Shown here piece after piece: positions 22,301 to 34,310 of a stretch of DNA of 64,000 nt. The notes beneath the pieces were generated by a model. It was given only the letters and a program-made list of their open reading frames with translations. It made no database searches and was not told where the DNA came from. The DNA is from Posidonia oceanica (taxonomy: Eukaryota > Streptophyta > Magnoliopsida > Alismatales > Posidoniaceae), in the NCBI GenBank assembly GCA_037176725.1, contig JAZBRS010000020.1:91644001-91708000 (forward strand), in the 5' to 3' direction. How positions within the stretch are numbered: position 1 is the stretch's first letter; each line of letters begins with the position of its first letter. A program made the translations under genes and the position numbers.

Positions 22301-25242
22301 GCAAGAGAAGAAGGAGAGGAAGCTAGGGGAAGCAGTGATTACCTTTTCCCGCGCCTGAGTCGTTCCCCCGACGTCAGTGACTTCAGCTGTCGCCGGTGGA
22401 GGCCGTCTGGTTGCTGCAGACGTTGCCGGCTACTCGCGGAGGTTGGAATCACTTCAGAACGTCCCTCCGGTGCTTCCTGATCGACCGGACCGAAGTTCTG
22501 CAGCTCAGGTAACGTTTTGGCTTTTCTGGGTTCAGAGGATACTGCCGGAGGTCGAGGGAGGTGTCCGCTGCTCGCCGGCTTGGATGGAGCACTCCGGGGA
22601 GTTGCTGGAAGTCTGGGGAAGGCTTCTGGGTGGTTGAATTGTTTTTTGGGAGGCTGTAGGTGGAGATTGGAAGTCGGCTGGTTTTCTGATCAGTGAGTGG
22701 CGTAAGTGTTTGTGGTGGAGTTTGGAAGCTGTGGTGAGCGGTTGGGTTCGAGGCCGGGGGCTTTAGAAAGGTGGAGGCCTGGTGAGTGACTGGGTGAAGT
22801 TTGGGGGGGAGTTGCGGGCTGGAGTGATGGGAATTGTGAGAGAATGGAGTTGGGTTGCAGGTCTGGTGATCAGGGTGTCTCTGGGAGGTTTTAGGTGGTT
22901 TCAGTGGGTGGAATGGCTGGGAAATGCTGGAGGAAGAAGGCCAAGTGTTGGGTGAGATTGGGGAAGCAATGGGGAGAAGTGTGGAGGCTGTGAAGGTTGC
23001 TGGATTATTGGAAGAGATGGGGGAGGGTCTGCTGGGGATTTCTGAAAGGAGATGAGAGGGGTCTGGGTGGAGATTGCTCAGGAATGGAGGGCTCTCTCCG
23101 GGATGTCACAGGGACTCTCAAACTCTACCCTCACTGCTCCCTTTTCTCTCGAAACGGAGGATGAAGAGGAAGAGATCAGAAGCTGTTTCAGGTGGGGAAA
23201 AGAAGGTGGAATTCGCACTGATGCCTCTCTGATCCGACGCTCACTCTTGGATGGCAAAAGTCTCTTTCAGGAGGGGAGAAATGGATGCTTATATCAGGCC
23301 GAGGGCTGCCGGTGCGCGCGCTGGTGATTTTCGAATTACTCCGGCGCGAGTACTGCAGCAGACAAGAGGCGAATGCCGGTGAGACGACAGGCAATTAAAG
23401 CCTCCCGGAATCGGTGCTGAGAGATGAGAGAGCGGCGGACGCTGTAGATGAAAGGATTGAAGGCTTCGAAATTTGAATGGGTGGAGGGAGAGCTGTTGCA
23501 GCCGGTCGCGGGAGAGAAAATGCTGAAGAAAAAAAAAAATGCTGAGCTGAGGAAGAAGAAGGAAGAAGAAGAGGCATGGGCCGGACTGCGCTGCGGGCCG
23601 AGAGGAAGAAAAAAAAGAAGAAAAAAAGGAAGGAAAAGAGACATGGGCTGACGGGCCCGGCAGGGAAAGAAAGAAAGAAAGAAGAGAGAAAAGGAAGAAA
23701 GAAAGAAAGGGAAAGGAAGAGAAATAAAATAGAAAAAAGTAAATTAAAAACAAGTAAAATATTAGGGTGCTTGTGCTGTGAATTAGGATCTTGATCAGAT
23801 TTTTTAATGACTTCTTTTGGTTAATTAGTGTGGTTTGAATGGGTTTTGGGCTTGATTAGGGTTTTAGGGTTTTAGTTTTGCTTTTAATTAGTTTTCACTT
23901 GTTTAAATGTTTGTTAATCCCCTTTTAAATTATTTTAAAAATTTTATTTCTTTTGTTGGACACTTAGGGTATTGATTAGGGTTTTTTAGGATTTATTTCG
24001 TATTAATTTAGGGTTGGTTTTAGATTTTAAAGTTGTAGTCTTCTTAGGGTTTTTCTTTCTTAAGTCTTTTAAGTTATGTCTTGATTTTTTTATTTATGGA
24101 TTTTTCTTGAAGTTTTTAGTTGGATTTTTTTGGTTTGATAGGGTGTTTTTAAGCTTTTCAGATGTGTTTTCTTTTCTCTTTTTTTTTTAATTAAGTTTTT
24201 ACTTGTTTTTCTTATGTTTGTTAGGTTAAGTGTTTTGCCTTTCTTAATTACTTGTTCTAGTATTTGATTTTTTTTTAATTTTTCTTTTTGGGTTTGTTTT
24301 TTAATTCCTCTGATGGGTTTTTACCTTTGGTGGTTCTTGATTTTATTTTAGCTTTTTCTTTGATTTTTCAGTGTTTTCTTTTGATATGTTTTGCATTTTT
24401 AGTTTGCATGCTTGGTTTTCTTTTTTAGCTTGCTTAAGTCAAGTTTAAGTTGTTAATTGCTTGTTTAACATTTTTAATTGTTTTTCTTAGTGCACTGATT
24501 TGTTTGTTTTATGTTTTGAGATTTTACAGATTTTTATGGGTTTTTGTGGATTTTTGCAAAAGGGAGAAAAGGAAAAGAGAAGGAGGGAAGAAATGGAATA
24601 AAAAGGAGAATAAAAGGAAAAAGGATAGATTGGAGGAAAACGATTTTTAAAAATTCAGAAAAAGTGTTAAAAATAAAGTAAAAACCAGGATAAGATAGAG
24701 GAAGGGTAGGAGCTCAGAGGGGGCCCACAGCCAGACCCAAAAAGGATGGAAAGGGGGGAAAAAGGGAGATGATAATCAGGAGAGAGAGAGGAGAGAGAAA
24801 ACGATAATCCCGGAGAGAGAAAAGGATAATTTGAGTGAATGGAGGTCTTAATGGTCTTGGAATGGGGTGAAAATTGGTGGGTGGGTAGTCTAAGTTTTGA
24901 AGTCTTGGGTCTGAAATTTTGGTTTGATTTTAAGGAGGTTTTGGAGGGGTTTCAAGGTGTAGAAAAAGGACAGTTTCACCTAAGTTTTCTAAGGTTTTTG
25001 GGAATGGGTCAGGCTTGGAAATTCCTAGGTTTTTGGGTAGGTTTGTTGAGTGGATAGTGGTGGGTTTTCCTATGAATTTTGGTTAGGTTTTGAGGTTGGG
25101 AAGGGGGGTAGAGGTTTAGGCCAAAATGGGCTGATTTTGAAGGGTTGAGAGGAGGGTTAGGGTTAGGGTTTGGTTGGGGTTTGATCCAGCAATCAACAAG
25201 AGGGCTCCAAGGGTCCAGGCCTGCCAAGATGGGGTGTCAACA
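19303..25242 (-). mobile_element. S2: solo LTR, 5940 bp, inserted in E3
   Basis: Same family and orientation as S1, with the same TGTAGCGATCCC and GGGGTGTCAACA ends and colinear over its full length; by eye about 90 percent identical. It is flanked by CCCAC at 19298-19302 and 25243-25247. It carries the approximately 30-bp array (about 19970-20255), a GC-rich stretch at 22040-22700, a GA-rich stretch at 23515-23740 and a T-rich stretch at 23800-24530. None of the open frames is conserved with S1, so I call no gene. Confidence 0.9.
23289..23297 (-). promoter_or_regulatory. Probable TATA box of S2
   Basis: Minus strand CTGATATAA, conserved at the equivalent site in S1. Confidence 0.45.
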
Positions 25243-25247
25243 CCCAC

Positions 25248-25772
25248 ATGCGGCCAAAGGCTATGTTTTGCAAAGCTGAGACCTCTTCTTGAACTAAGTG
25301 AGAATGAGAGCCACCGACCACAACTCGGCATGGTGTTGCTCAAGGATCGAGTCCCCTGAGTCAGAAAGCACAGAAGCACCCTCTTGGTAACAATTGCTTT
25401 GAATCCCAAGCCACCAAAAACACAATTGCATGATAATCTACCTTCTCTTCTCCCTGTTTTAGAAAATCGGAGTCAAGGACGAGCAACTTTTGCCTGACCT
25501 CGCTCAGAGGCTCTGTGCTTTCCAAGTTTTGGGCCCTTACCGCGTTGCGAGGTCCGTGATGACCAGCATGTCCCTCGTTTGTCACTTCGTGACGTTACAT
25601 CACATGCCCGCTTTGAAACCGTTGCACACCCACCACGATGGGTCTCCGTTTTTTCTTTGCATTCATTCCTTTGCATCCGGGCTAGCAGCCCTAACTGCTC
25701 AGCGATAGGTCCGTTAACTTATCATCTTGCATTCATCCTCTGCATTGGGCTAGCAGCCCTAACTACTCGGTC
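25248..25772 (+). other. E3 segment between S2 and E2
   Basis: No gene. Positions 25524-25650 are repeated at 49287-49410 (both contain GGTCCGTGATGACC), and 25675-25772 holds hairpin tandem units cut by the E2 insertion. Confidence 0.6.
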
Positions 25773-25777
25773 GACAC
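25773..25777. repeat. Target-site duplication of E2
   Basis: GACAC here and again at 45647-45651. Removing E2 and one copy restores a GGTCGACACCCATTAAAATG junction, which matches the E3 repeat unit at about 45700. Confidence 0.92.
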
Positions 25778-26396
25778 TGTAGATGTGGATTTGGGGGGTG
25801 TTTATGAAGATGACTGCGCTTCCACGTACGTTGTCAACTTTGTTGTGATCGCCACTTATCAATGGACGGACAAGGCATCTGGGGAGATGATGATGATGTG
25901 GGTAGTTGGCTCACTGGATCGACGACAGGGTGTCGTCCAGCGGCTTCCTCGTATTACGTGAGTGGATTCCTTTTCCTTCAAAAAAAACAAGTAACAAAAG
26001 ATATGGATGAGTTTGTGTGTAGTAATCGATCAAACAAATAGGAGATAACATAAATAAATGCAACTAAGACTAACCGGGGGTTGTTCCCCGCATGCATATG
26101 CCATGAATCTAATCTAAAGAATGCAATAATGAAAATAAAGAGAATGGAAGATGATACTCCCTTCACCCTCGTGCTGTATGCAATGGGATGAGGAAGCGGA
26201 GGCACGGTTGGAGCTCCGGGAATCGTTGAGATCTCTGGGATTCAAGGTGGGATACGGTGATCTAGGGTTTCCGGATCGAAGGTGGAGGCTAGGGTTCCTG
26301 TCTTTGAAGATAATGGACTTTGTCTGCTTGAAAACATAAAAATTGACCACCTCCTCGATCTCCCTTTTTCGGTCCCCCGAGCACTGACTCACGGAA

Positions 26397-26406
26397 CCTT
26401 TTTATA
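26397..26406 (-). promoter_or_regulatory. TATA box of the E2 3' LTR
   Basis: TATAAAAAGG on the minus strand, identical in the other LTR at 44658-44667. The nearest 21-nt palindromic unit begins 75 nt upstream. Confidence 0.75.
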
Positions 26407-26481
26407 GGTTCGTGGGGCACAGGTGGCTTAGAACTAAGAAGGTTCTAGAAGTTTCTAGAAGGGAACTTATATTTAGGGCTA

Positions 26482-27004
26482 GTCGCCGCCTAGGCAGGCG
26501 ACTGGCGTAAATATCTCTCGAGAAGATCGTGGAAATGCCGGGGAAACACCGCATGACCAGGTTAGTGGGGAGTCCACGTCAGTCAGTCGCCTAACTGTGG
26601 CACTAATCCAGCAACTAAAAGATTTGTTTCTGATTTCTAGGAGATAAATCCTGGATTGGTTTCTGACTTTTAGGAAGATAAATCACTGATTAAAAAACGT
26701 GTTTTAAAAAGATCTAGGTCTTAATTTGGAAGCCACCTAGGATTTTCTAGATTAATTGATTATATGATTTTTATATGATATATCATATATTAAATACTTG
26801 AAAACCATGGAAATATCGATAATGTAGAAAAAGCGTTATAATAAATTATAAAGCCTCCCCATGTATTATATTAATGTCCAAGATATTAATTATCAAGCTA
26901 GAGAGAGAGAGAAATTGCTAGTCGCCTGTCTCAAAGGCGCCTACACATTCCAATCGCCCCTCTGAAAGGCGCCTGGATGTGCCACCGCTCTTGGAGGCAA
27001 CTAG
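26482..27004. repeat. 21-nt palindromic units in the U3 of the E2 3' LTR
   Basis: Units of 21 nt at 26482-26502, 26921-26941, 26953-26973 and a degenerate one at 26984-27004; the last three repeat every 31-32 nt. The form is GTCGCC, nine bases, GGCGAC or a close variant. Confidence 0.75.
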
Positions 27005-27357
27005 CTAGGTCTTTTGCATTTTTAGCCCTATCTTTTAAGTTAATCCAGAAAAACATGATAAAAGCTCGAAAAACTTCAGAAATCTCATGAAATCGTAAAA
27101 ACATCTTCTTTAACTCAAATCTGCCACTGATCTGAGTAGGAGAAAGGGTGCTCAAGGTACTCGGACTTGCCACGAGTCTGAGTGTGCTAGCTATGCCACA
27201 GCTAACAGCCTTGAGTCAAGTAAAATCAAGCTATGCTTTAAACAAATCACAGAAAATCTAGAAAATGTGTTATTAAGCCTTGGTTGTGTGATATGGGGCG
27301 CCTAGCTGGTTCCTATCCTCTAAGAACTCTCAGAAATGCGAAAATGGGATATCTACA

Positions 27358-27372
27358 GATGCCCCTCCTTGG
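27358..27372 (-). other. Polypurine tract of E2
   Basis: On the minus strand AAGGAGGGGCATC stands directly before the LTR start TGTAGATATCC. E3 and E4 have the same GGAGGGGCATC before their LTRs. This is the expected plus-strand primer site for reverse transcription. Confidence 0.8.
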
Positions 27373-30077
27373 AGCTGATCTTGGAACAAGATCGGTTCCA
27401 AGGTAAGAACAATGTCCTATTGAGCATTTCTTGAAAAAGGGAGCTCTGTCTCAAACAATTTACCAGTTGGGTAGCCGAAGGAAAGATAAAAAGAGGTTTA
27501 AACTGCCATCATATTGGAGACTCAGGCATGGAGGGGTCAAGTCGGTTTCGGAACATGTGTCGCAGCCGATGTCGAGACCCGATCAACCATGCAAGGGTGC
27601 TCCAACGGGGCAGGAACTAAGGAGGAAATCGTGGGGTTTTATCCCGACACGATCGAAAAGGAGTTTGGCATCTTGTTTGAGACTTCACTCGGATTGGAAT
27701 TGATAAAAGGATAGGTAGGAACTAGGTGGGCTCCAGGAGAATCACATGTCCTAAGGGCTTCTAACACTCTTGAAGGTCATTTGGCTCCGTCCATTCTCCA
27801 CTTCCGATGATATGAGAAAATGCATGATGCATGATTCAAGCAAACAATGATAATGCAAGGTCAACATACGATGCAATGAATGGTCCATATGCTAGGTTAG
27901 GCCGGCAGGGTACGGTTGGTCCCAAACCATATGGACATATGCAAAATGAATGAATGCAATTTGTTGTAGTCAAGTGTTTTTCATCCTCGAGTGTGACGGG
28001 TACTCTCAGGAAAGGACTGTCGTCCCACAGCTCGATTTGGCAAGTAAAGAGGCTCTATGTGTAGAGAACCGGGCGAGGGAGTGAACCCTTCACCTGCCAA
28101 ACTGATGTTTCGTCTTTAGTCGCAGCAGTAGTGTCAGTGGACATGGTGTGAGCTTTGGGGCAGGGGCTCGTCCCTCGTTTTCGCTTTTCAATTCGCAGTT
28201 GGGCAGAATCATTCTTTATGAAAGGGGGCAAAGGATGGTCTGCCTAAAGTTCCAGTCGCCGCTGAGCTGGGTGCCCAGAATAGTCGCCTGTTGTATTGGC
28301 ATCAAGGTGGTTCAAAGTAGAGCGGGAAAGTTGGCGCCATGCGAAGTCAGAAGCTTGTCGCCGTAATTGTAGGCGATGGGTGCTGACATGCCCTTCTCTG
28401 GGCATGGTTCAAACTGAGGCAGGAAGTTGGCTTCCTAAGAAAGCCAAAGGTTGAGTTGTCATAATTTGAGGCGTCTAAAATGGCGCTGTTGGATTTGGCA
28501 ACCAGGGCACGGGTTCAGTAACAAAACTGAACCGTTGCCCCCTCTTTTCAGACCTCCACCTCTCTCTTTCTTCCTCTTCGTTCAGTGCCCGCGTCCTCCG
28601 CCTTCCTCTCCGACGTCTCGATGGTGGTCTCCAGCGTGGTGCGGTGGTCTCCGGTGTGGTGGGCAGTGCTCTTGTCCTTCTCCTCCTCTTCACCCCTCGA
28701 TGGCAAGCGGTGGTGAGCGTAGTGCGAGCGCCGGTGGTTCGGATGGTGGCTCTCGTCGGCAAAGGAGGTATTCTCCTCCTCCTCCTCTCTTTGCTTCTTG
28801 CCTGCGTGATGTGCCCGACGCTGGTGAGACTTGTGGACAGTGGTGGCCTGCCGGAGAGGGCAGACGGTTGGCAGTGGGTGACTGTGCTGTTGTTGAAGAT
28901 TTGTTTTTGTACCTGAAAAATTGTTTGTGAATGGAAAATTTGCTTAAGGATGTTGATTTGTTTTATTGTGAATGAAGTGTTTAAATTTTTGAAAATTTTT
29001 TTGTGAATGAAAAGATGAATTATTGCAGGATGTGAATAAACTTTCTTTTTTCTTTGTGAATTTTTGGTTTTGAATGAATGAAGGATATTTTTGTGGAACT
29101 GTATATTGAATGGATGAAGGAGAATATTCTTGTGAATTTTTCTTGTAGGAAATGAATTTTTATTGTTGAAATTTAATGGGAGGTTATGTCAAATTTTTTT
29201 TTCAGAAATTAGGAGACTTATTTTATTTATTAATGAGGGAATATGTGGAATTTATGGGATAATGGGTTAATAATAAAACTTGAGGGACTTTTATTATCAT
29301 TTTATGCACATTTATTATTTCTGTATTTTTGTGAATTAGTTTGGAAATGGACGGAAATAATTGATTTTTAGAATATTTTTGCTAATAATGCCTAAGTAAA
29401 TAATGTTGTGAAATTTTGGAGAATAGAATTCTCTCCTGAATTAAAAGAGAGAATTTAAATTGTTTAATGTAAAAGATGCTTAATGGATTAGTTAGTGAAT
29501 TAAGTTTAGGAAAGAAAACTTGAATTATTAATGATTATTAGGATAAATTCCTTAGAGAAGAATTAACTCATCAATTTGTGAATTTAAGATTAAAGGACAA
29601 GTTTGCTTAAGGAAAATTGATTATTATGATAGGTTGGTGGATTAATGCAAGCTAAATAGTCAAATTTTTAAGATGGATTGGTGAAAAGAATTTCCTTAGT
29701 GTGGTATTTTCTATCTTGGTAGGGCCATAAAATGTGTTTTAAATATTTGTAAAGTTTAATTAATTTCATTTAGTATTGTGTTAATTAAAAACCTGAGGTG
29801 TTTGTACTTCTTAAATGGTTTATGTGTTTTTTAAAAGAGTTAGATATTTTAAGTGATACTTGAGACAATTTTCCTTAATGTTGTGAGTATTTATTGGATA
29901 ATTAAGAAAGGGTTTATACGTTTAATCAACAGAGTTTTTTAAATGTTTGAAGTGATTAATGGTTAAGTGTTTGATTAATGTTTTGAAGTGACTAATTAAT
30001 GTTTGAAAAGATTAATTAATGTTTGAGATGATTAATTAAGCTTTGAAATGATTCATTAATGCTTAACTTGGCATGGG
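27373..30077 (+). other. E2 region between polypurine tract and PMD gene
   Basis: No gene is certain. Three 21-nt palindromic units lie at 28255-28377. Positions 28540-28900 are CT- and GC-rich, like a plant 5' leader, with a 159-codon plus-strand frame of low complexity. Positions 28930-30060 are AT-rich, ending in tandem TTAATTAATGTTTGAA units of about 20 bp. The stretch could hold the promoter, first exon and a long first intron of the PMD gene, but I could not find convincing splice sites. Confidence 0.45.
28255..28377. repeat. 21-nt palindromic units upstream of the PMD gene
   Basis: Units at 28255-28275, 28283-28303 and 28357-28377, all starting GTCGCC and 21 nt long. Confidence 0.65.
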
Positions 30078-32938
30078 TTGACCAAACTCTACTCGTGCCG
30101 CTGCCCTAGGGTTTCTAATGAGGAGGTTGAGACGGGGAGGGACGAGGCCGGTCCTTCTACTGTGGGGGCGAGCTCCTCTCATCCTCGCAAGCTTCGAACG
30201 AAGCGTCCATGTGCACCGTCTCCTGCTAGGATGAAGACGAGTGGCAGTGACAACAGCAGTCTTGGTCTGGGCGAGGTCCCTCGTTATCCTCCTCCCAGGA
30301 GAGTTAGGACAGTAGCTGAGCTTGCGGAGCTAGGCCAGGTGAGATTAAGTTTATGTGTTTTAGTCCTTTATTAAGTTATTTTGCTTGTTTAAGGAGTTAT
30401 TAATGTTATTTTTCTGGATTTTTCTATGTTAGATGCCATTGCCCAGCCGGGCTCGCTCTAGTTGGGAGGATCTTCATGAGATGTACGTCCGTCTTCCAGA
30501 CTTTCAGCGGGAGAGGCTGGCTCGGATGGGCTTCGGACACTTTCTGGAGATTGTGCCTTTTGAGATCCATCTAGGATTGCTGGTCTCTTTTGCTGAGCGG
30601 TTCCACAGCTCTTCTGGCAGCTTCATCCTCCGTGTGGGCGAGATGATGATCACCCTAGAGGATGTGGTTAGGCTAGTAGGCCTGAGGGTGGATGGCGAGC
30701 CCGTGGTAGCTGTGTGTCAGCACTGCTATGGTGCTGCGCTAGAGTCTTGCTACGGTGTGCGACCTCCACGCTCCGGCCATTACCACACTCGCGTCAACAT
30801 TAGGTGGTTGAAGGAGCGTCTCGACGACCTCCTACTTGTTGACGTGGCGACTCCAGGCGTAGCTGATCAGCAGCTGCGCATCTTCCTCTCCATCCTGTTC
30901 CACTAGCTGTTCTTTGGCACCTCCTCTCAGATGCTTCACGCCGGTTTTGCCCCTCTCCTTCTGGATGTGGAGAGGATTGGTACGTACTCCTAGGGCTCGG
31001 CCGTGCTGGCCTACCTTATCTCTCACTTGGAAGCATTTTCCGTGGGACAGACCCACTCTCTTTCTGGCTACTTGCCCCTTTTCCAGGTTTGTGCTTTAAT
31101 TTACTGTCTGTTATTCTGTTTATTTGCCTGTTTCTGACTTGAAACTGCTTCTTCATGTAACAGACTTGGATCTTTGAGCGTTTTCTGTACCTGAGGCCTG
31201 GCGTTCCTGGGGATGGTCCTATCGAGTTCCCTCAGGCCCGATGGTGGATGGATGTGTAGTTGGCTCCTGAGAGACTCCGACTTGTCAGGCACTTAGGCCG
31301 CTTTCTGCTGGAGGTCCTTCCCGAGGAGTGGGTAAGTTATTGTACTTAGTCTTTCTTTTCTGTACAGTTTCTTACTTGTATTTTGACTAAGTTGTGCTAC
31401 AGGTTGTCTGGAGACCCTATGCCGACGGTGAGCATACTGTTGAGGAGCACGTTGCACGTGGTTCCCACCTGTTTCTTCGAGAGTGCTGGTTCTTCAGCCT
31501 CTTCCTGTGCCACTTTAGTCAGGTGGACCGTGTTTTGAGGTAGTTCGGCCTCCGTCAGCTCATCCCGAGGCTTGGTCCTACAGCTCGTTCCCTTGGGTCG
31601 TCTAGAGGGGGTCAGCCTGACACTCCTCAGTTGTTTGCCACTCAGCTTGAGCATTGGCGCTCCGGCGGTACTGCTCCTCCTTCTGACGGCTCAGCAGAGA
31701 CCGAGGTAGCGTGGAGGACTTGGTTTAACACTACCTTTGCTCAGTTGATAGTCTTCCACCGCTCTCTCTTCTACGGTGAGTCCAACATGCCGATGGGCGT
31801 TGGCTTTCATGCGAGCAGCAATGTCAGTTCAGTACAACGGGAGCTGGCGGCTACCCACGGTCGTATCCAGGAGCTGGTAAGTAATTTCTTTTGAGCTTTT
31901 CTTTTATTTGTTGCTCTTTTACATATATGTCTTTCTTTGCTTGCACAGATGGCTGCCTCTGAGGGTATGACGAAGGCAGTTAGGACTCAGCAGTAGTAGC
32001 ATACTTCTAGGGTTGAGGAGCTGGTACGGGAGAGAGACGAGTTGTTGTCTCGACTAGCACGAGTGAGCTTTGCCCCTTTCTTTTACTTATTTGCCCCTGT
32101 TCTTTCTATTTAACTAATACTGTCTGCTTTGGTGTAGGCTAAGGGTGCCTCGACTAGTGCAGAGCCTCCTCCTGCTGCTACTACGGAGCCAGCTGCTTCT
32201 CGCTTTGTGGGCATGCTCGCTGAGGAAGCTTGGGCTCACGAATCAGAGGTACCTCTGTCTCTTTTCTAGCTTTAAGTATATGTCTTGTTAGCTTATTTAA
32301 TTCTTCCTTGCAGATCCAAGCCATGATGGACATGATTCACACCCCTCCTTCCACTGGGCCCACGCAGAGTCAGCTTGATGACGCTTTGGGGCATGCTGAC
32401 GAGCTACAGGAGCGCCTTAGTTGGTTGGAGCGAGAGCATGAGAGCCGCTTTCAGGAGTTAGAGGCTCGTGTTGCCACATCTGAGAGGGAGACAGCTAGGG
32501 CATGTCTTGAGGCAGACTCCACAAGAAGGGTAACTCCTTTTCTACTTGAGCACATTTGATTACTGCTAGCCTTCTTACTTAATTATTGTAACTCTGGGAT
32601 TGTTGTCTTCTTTACTGCAGCTGAGTGTTGGTCGTAGCCAGCGGATACAGAAGTTGGAGGCACAGCTGGCGTAGACTCAGGCTACAGTTGCGGTGCTTCT
32701 TCCTGACGCTGACATTCCTGGTCCGGTTGCTGCAGCCCCGTCAGTGTCAGCGCACTCCAGAGTTCTGTCAGCTGAGCAGATTGCGAGAGCGCGGTCCTCC
32801 TCTCATCTTGGGCTACTTCGTTCTCTACTGAGGGGGTCTCGGGAGAGGAGCCAGAGTGGGGCGACATCTTCAATTACACAGCCTACGCCGAGGCCTCTAG
32901 ATGGTGGACGTGAGGGTAGCGGCGAGTCTGGTCATTGA
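30078..32938 (+). pseudogene. Spliced plant mobile domain gene, antisense within E2
   Basis: Exons: up to 30338 (start uncertain), 30433-31086, 31164-31331, 31403-31876, 31949-32062, 32138-32248, 32314-32529 and 32621-32938. The seven introns are GT-AG, 65-94 nt, and all phase 0; about 771 codons. Exons 2-4 encode the plant mobile domain: RVGEMMITLEDVVRLVGLRVDG, then RWLKERL, a GTYS.GSAVLAYL segment and VLR.FGLRQ.IPR. Exons 5-8 encode Glu/Arg/Gln-rich coiled coil. PMD proteins (MAIN, MAIL1, PP7-long form in Arabidopsis) work in gene expression and silencing; the role of transposon copies is unknown. It has seven premature stops, all TAG. The first exon has no clean ATG and may be frameshifted near 30110. 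Confidence 0.85.
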
Positions 32939-34310
32939 GCTTGTATTTTTTCGTTTTTAGCAGAATCTGTCAATGTAAAGTGAAAACATTTATATGATGA
33001 AATGTTTCTTTTGTTTACCTGCACACTCTTGCATTTTTGTTAATAATCAAAAGACATACCTTTCTTGACAAAAGGAATTGGCTAAGTTATTTTATTTTAA
33101 AGAAAGATATTGCAATGCATGTTGATGAATGATAGTTTTTAAATGCATGTTACTGGTTTGAAATTGGATGGAGGGAATTAATTTCTGGCCTTAGCTAAAG
33201 AGATGGAAAATCAAAGCCCAGTGGACGCCGATTGTGAGTCATCCATGGATGCTCTAAAGATTGTTGCCTAAGCAATGTCTTTGTTGAGAGAACGCACTCA
33301 AGCCGTGAGACACGCTTGAGTAGGACGTTAACTCCGAATCTGGGTGGGTCAATTGTTGCATCATTGGCCAGATTAATTACAGTTTTCCTACTTACTAGGT
33401 TTTCACTTGTATGTAGGGTGGATGGTTTTCTTTGGTTTTCTATTTTTTTGGTATTTTGAGTTATATGATTTTTTTTGGTATTTTGGGTTATATGATTTTT
33501 TTGGATTTTTTTTGAGTTTTCTAAATTTTTTTGGATCTTGGGTTTTCTAATTTTTTTTGGATCTTGGGTTTTCTATTTTTTTTGGATTTTTAATTTCTCT
33601 AATGGGGAAAGATGAGTACCTACTCTAAGTGTTTGCCTTGGGGTCTGTTTTAACTAAATGAGTGGGCCCTACATTCATGGGTATGTCCCTTGCGCCATGC
33701 CTACACCTTTTAGAGACTTTGGTCCATGCATCAATCCTTGTTTGGATTGCTATTCCCTTGGCCTTTTCAGTCCTTGATTACCCAGGGTTGCTTACTCCTT
33801 GCATGTCAGTGGAGATAGGATGGGGGAGGTTTTGGGATGTAGTAAACTCTCGATGTTGGCTTAGGTCTTGAATTCCACTTGCCTTTCTTTGGTCCTTAAT
33901 GCGTCTTTCTAGAATTTATGCTTTAGACACATAGACAGCTTCTGCCATGTTCCTTTCCGCTCTTTGGACAGCTCTTTGCTGACCTCTTTCAGTTGGACAG
34001 TTTCTTTTACTGTATCTTTTCATTTGTTCCTCACTTGGACAGCTTCTTTGCTGCCTTCTTTCCTCTCTGTTTGGGCAGTTTTTGCTGCCATCTTTTCTAG
34101 ACACTTTCTAAGTTATTTGGCAAGCGGTTCGTACCATAAGCCTCTACTCTGAGCCTACCTTTCCCTTACCTCTCCGTGCAGTGTGTATGTGGAGACAGGT
34201 CAAGGCATGGGTCCCCCCAAGTGTTCCTCTTCTTATTGGCTTTGGGAATCTCTACCTTTTTCCAGCTTGATGTTAGACCCTAGGACTTTTCAATGACATA
34301 AGCATGTTGG
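32939..34310. other. E2 spacer between PMD gene and integrase
   Basis: No gene. T-rich tandem units TTTTTTGGATCTTGGGTTTT lie at 33421-33600, and degenerate GGACAG...CTTTGCTG repeats at 33960-34100, as in E1. Confidence 0.6.

Larger units (their letters stand above)
25778..27357 (-). mobile_element. 3' LTR of E2 (1580 bp)
   Basis: TG...CA ends. On the minus strand U3 runs from 27357 to the TATA box at 26397-26406, with several 21-nt palindromic units upstream of it. Compared with the other LTR it lacks 15 nt of a palindromic unit near 26586 and about 13 nt near 26753. Confidence 0.92.

Noticed and set aside
23289..23753. Ser/Phe/Leu-rich minus-strand ORF in S2
   Set aside because: Shadow of GAAA/GGAA low-complexity sequence; interrupted in S1.
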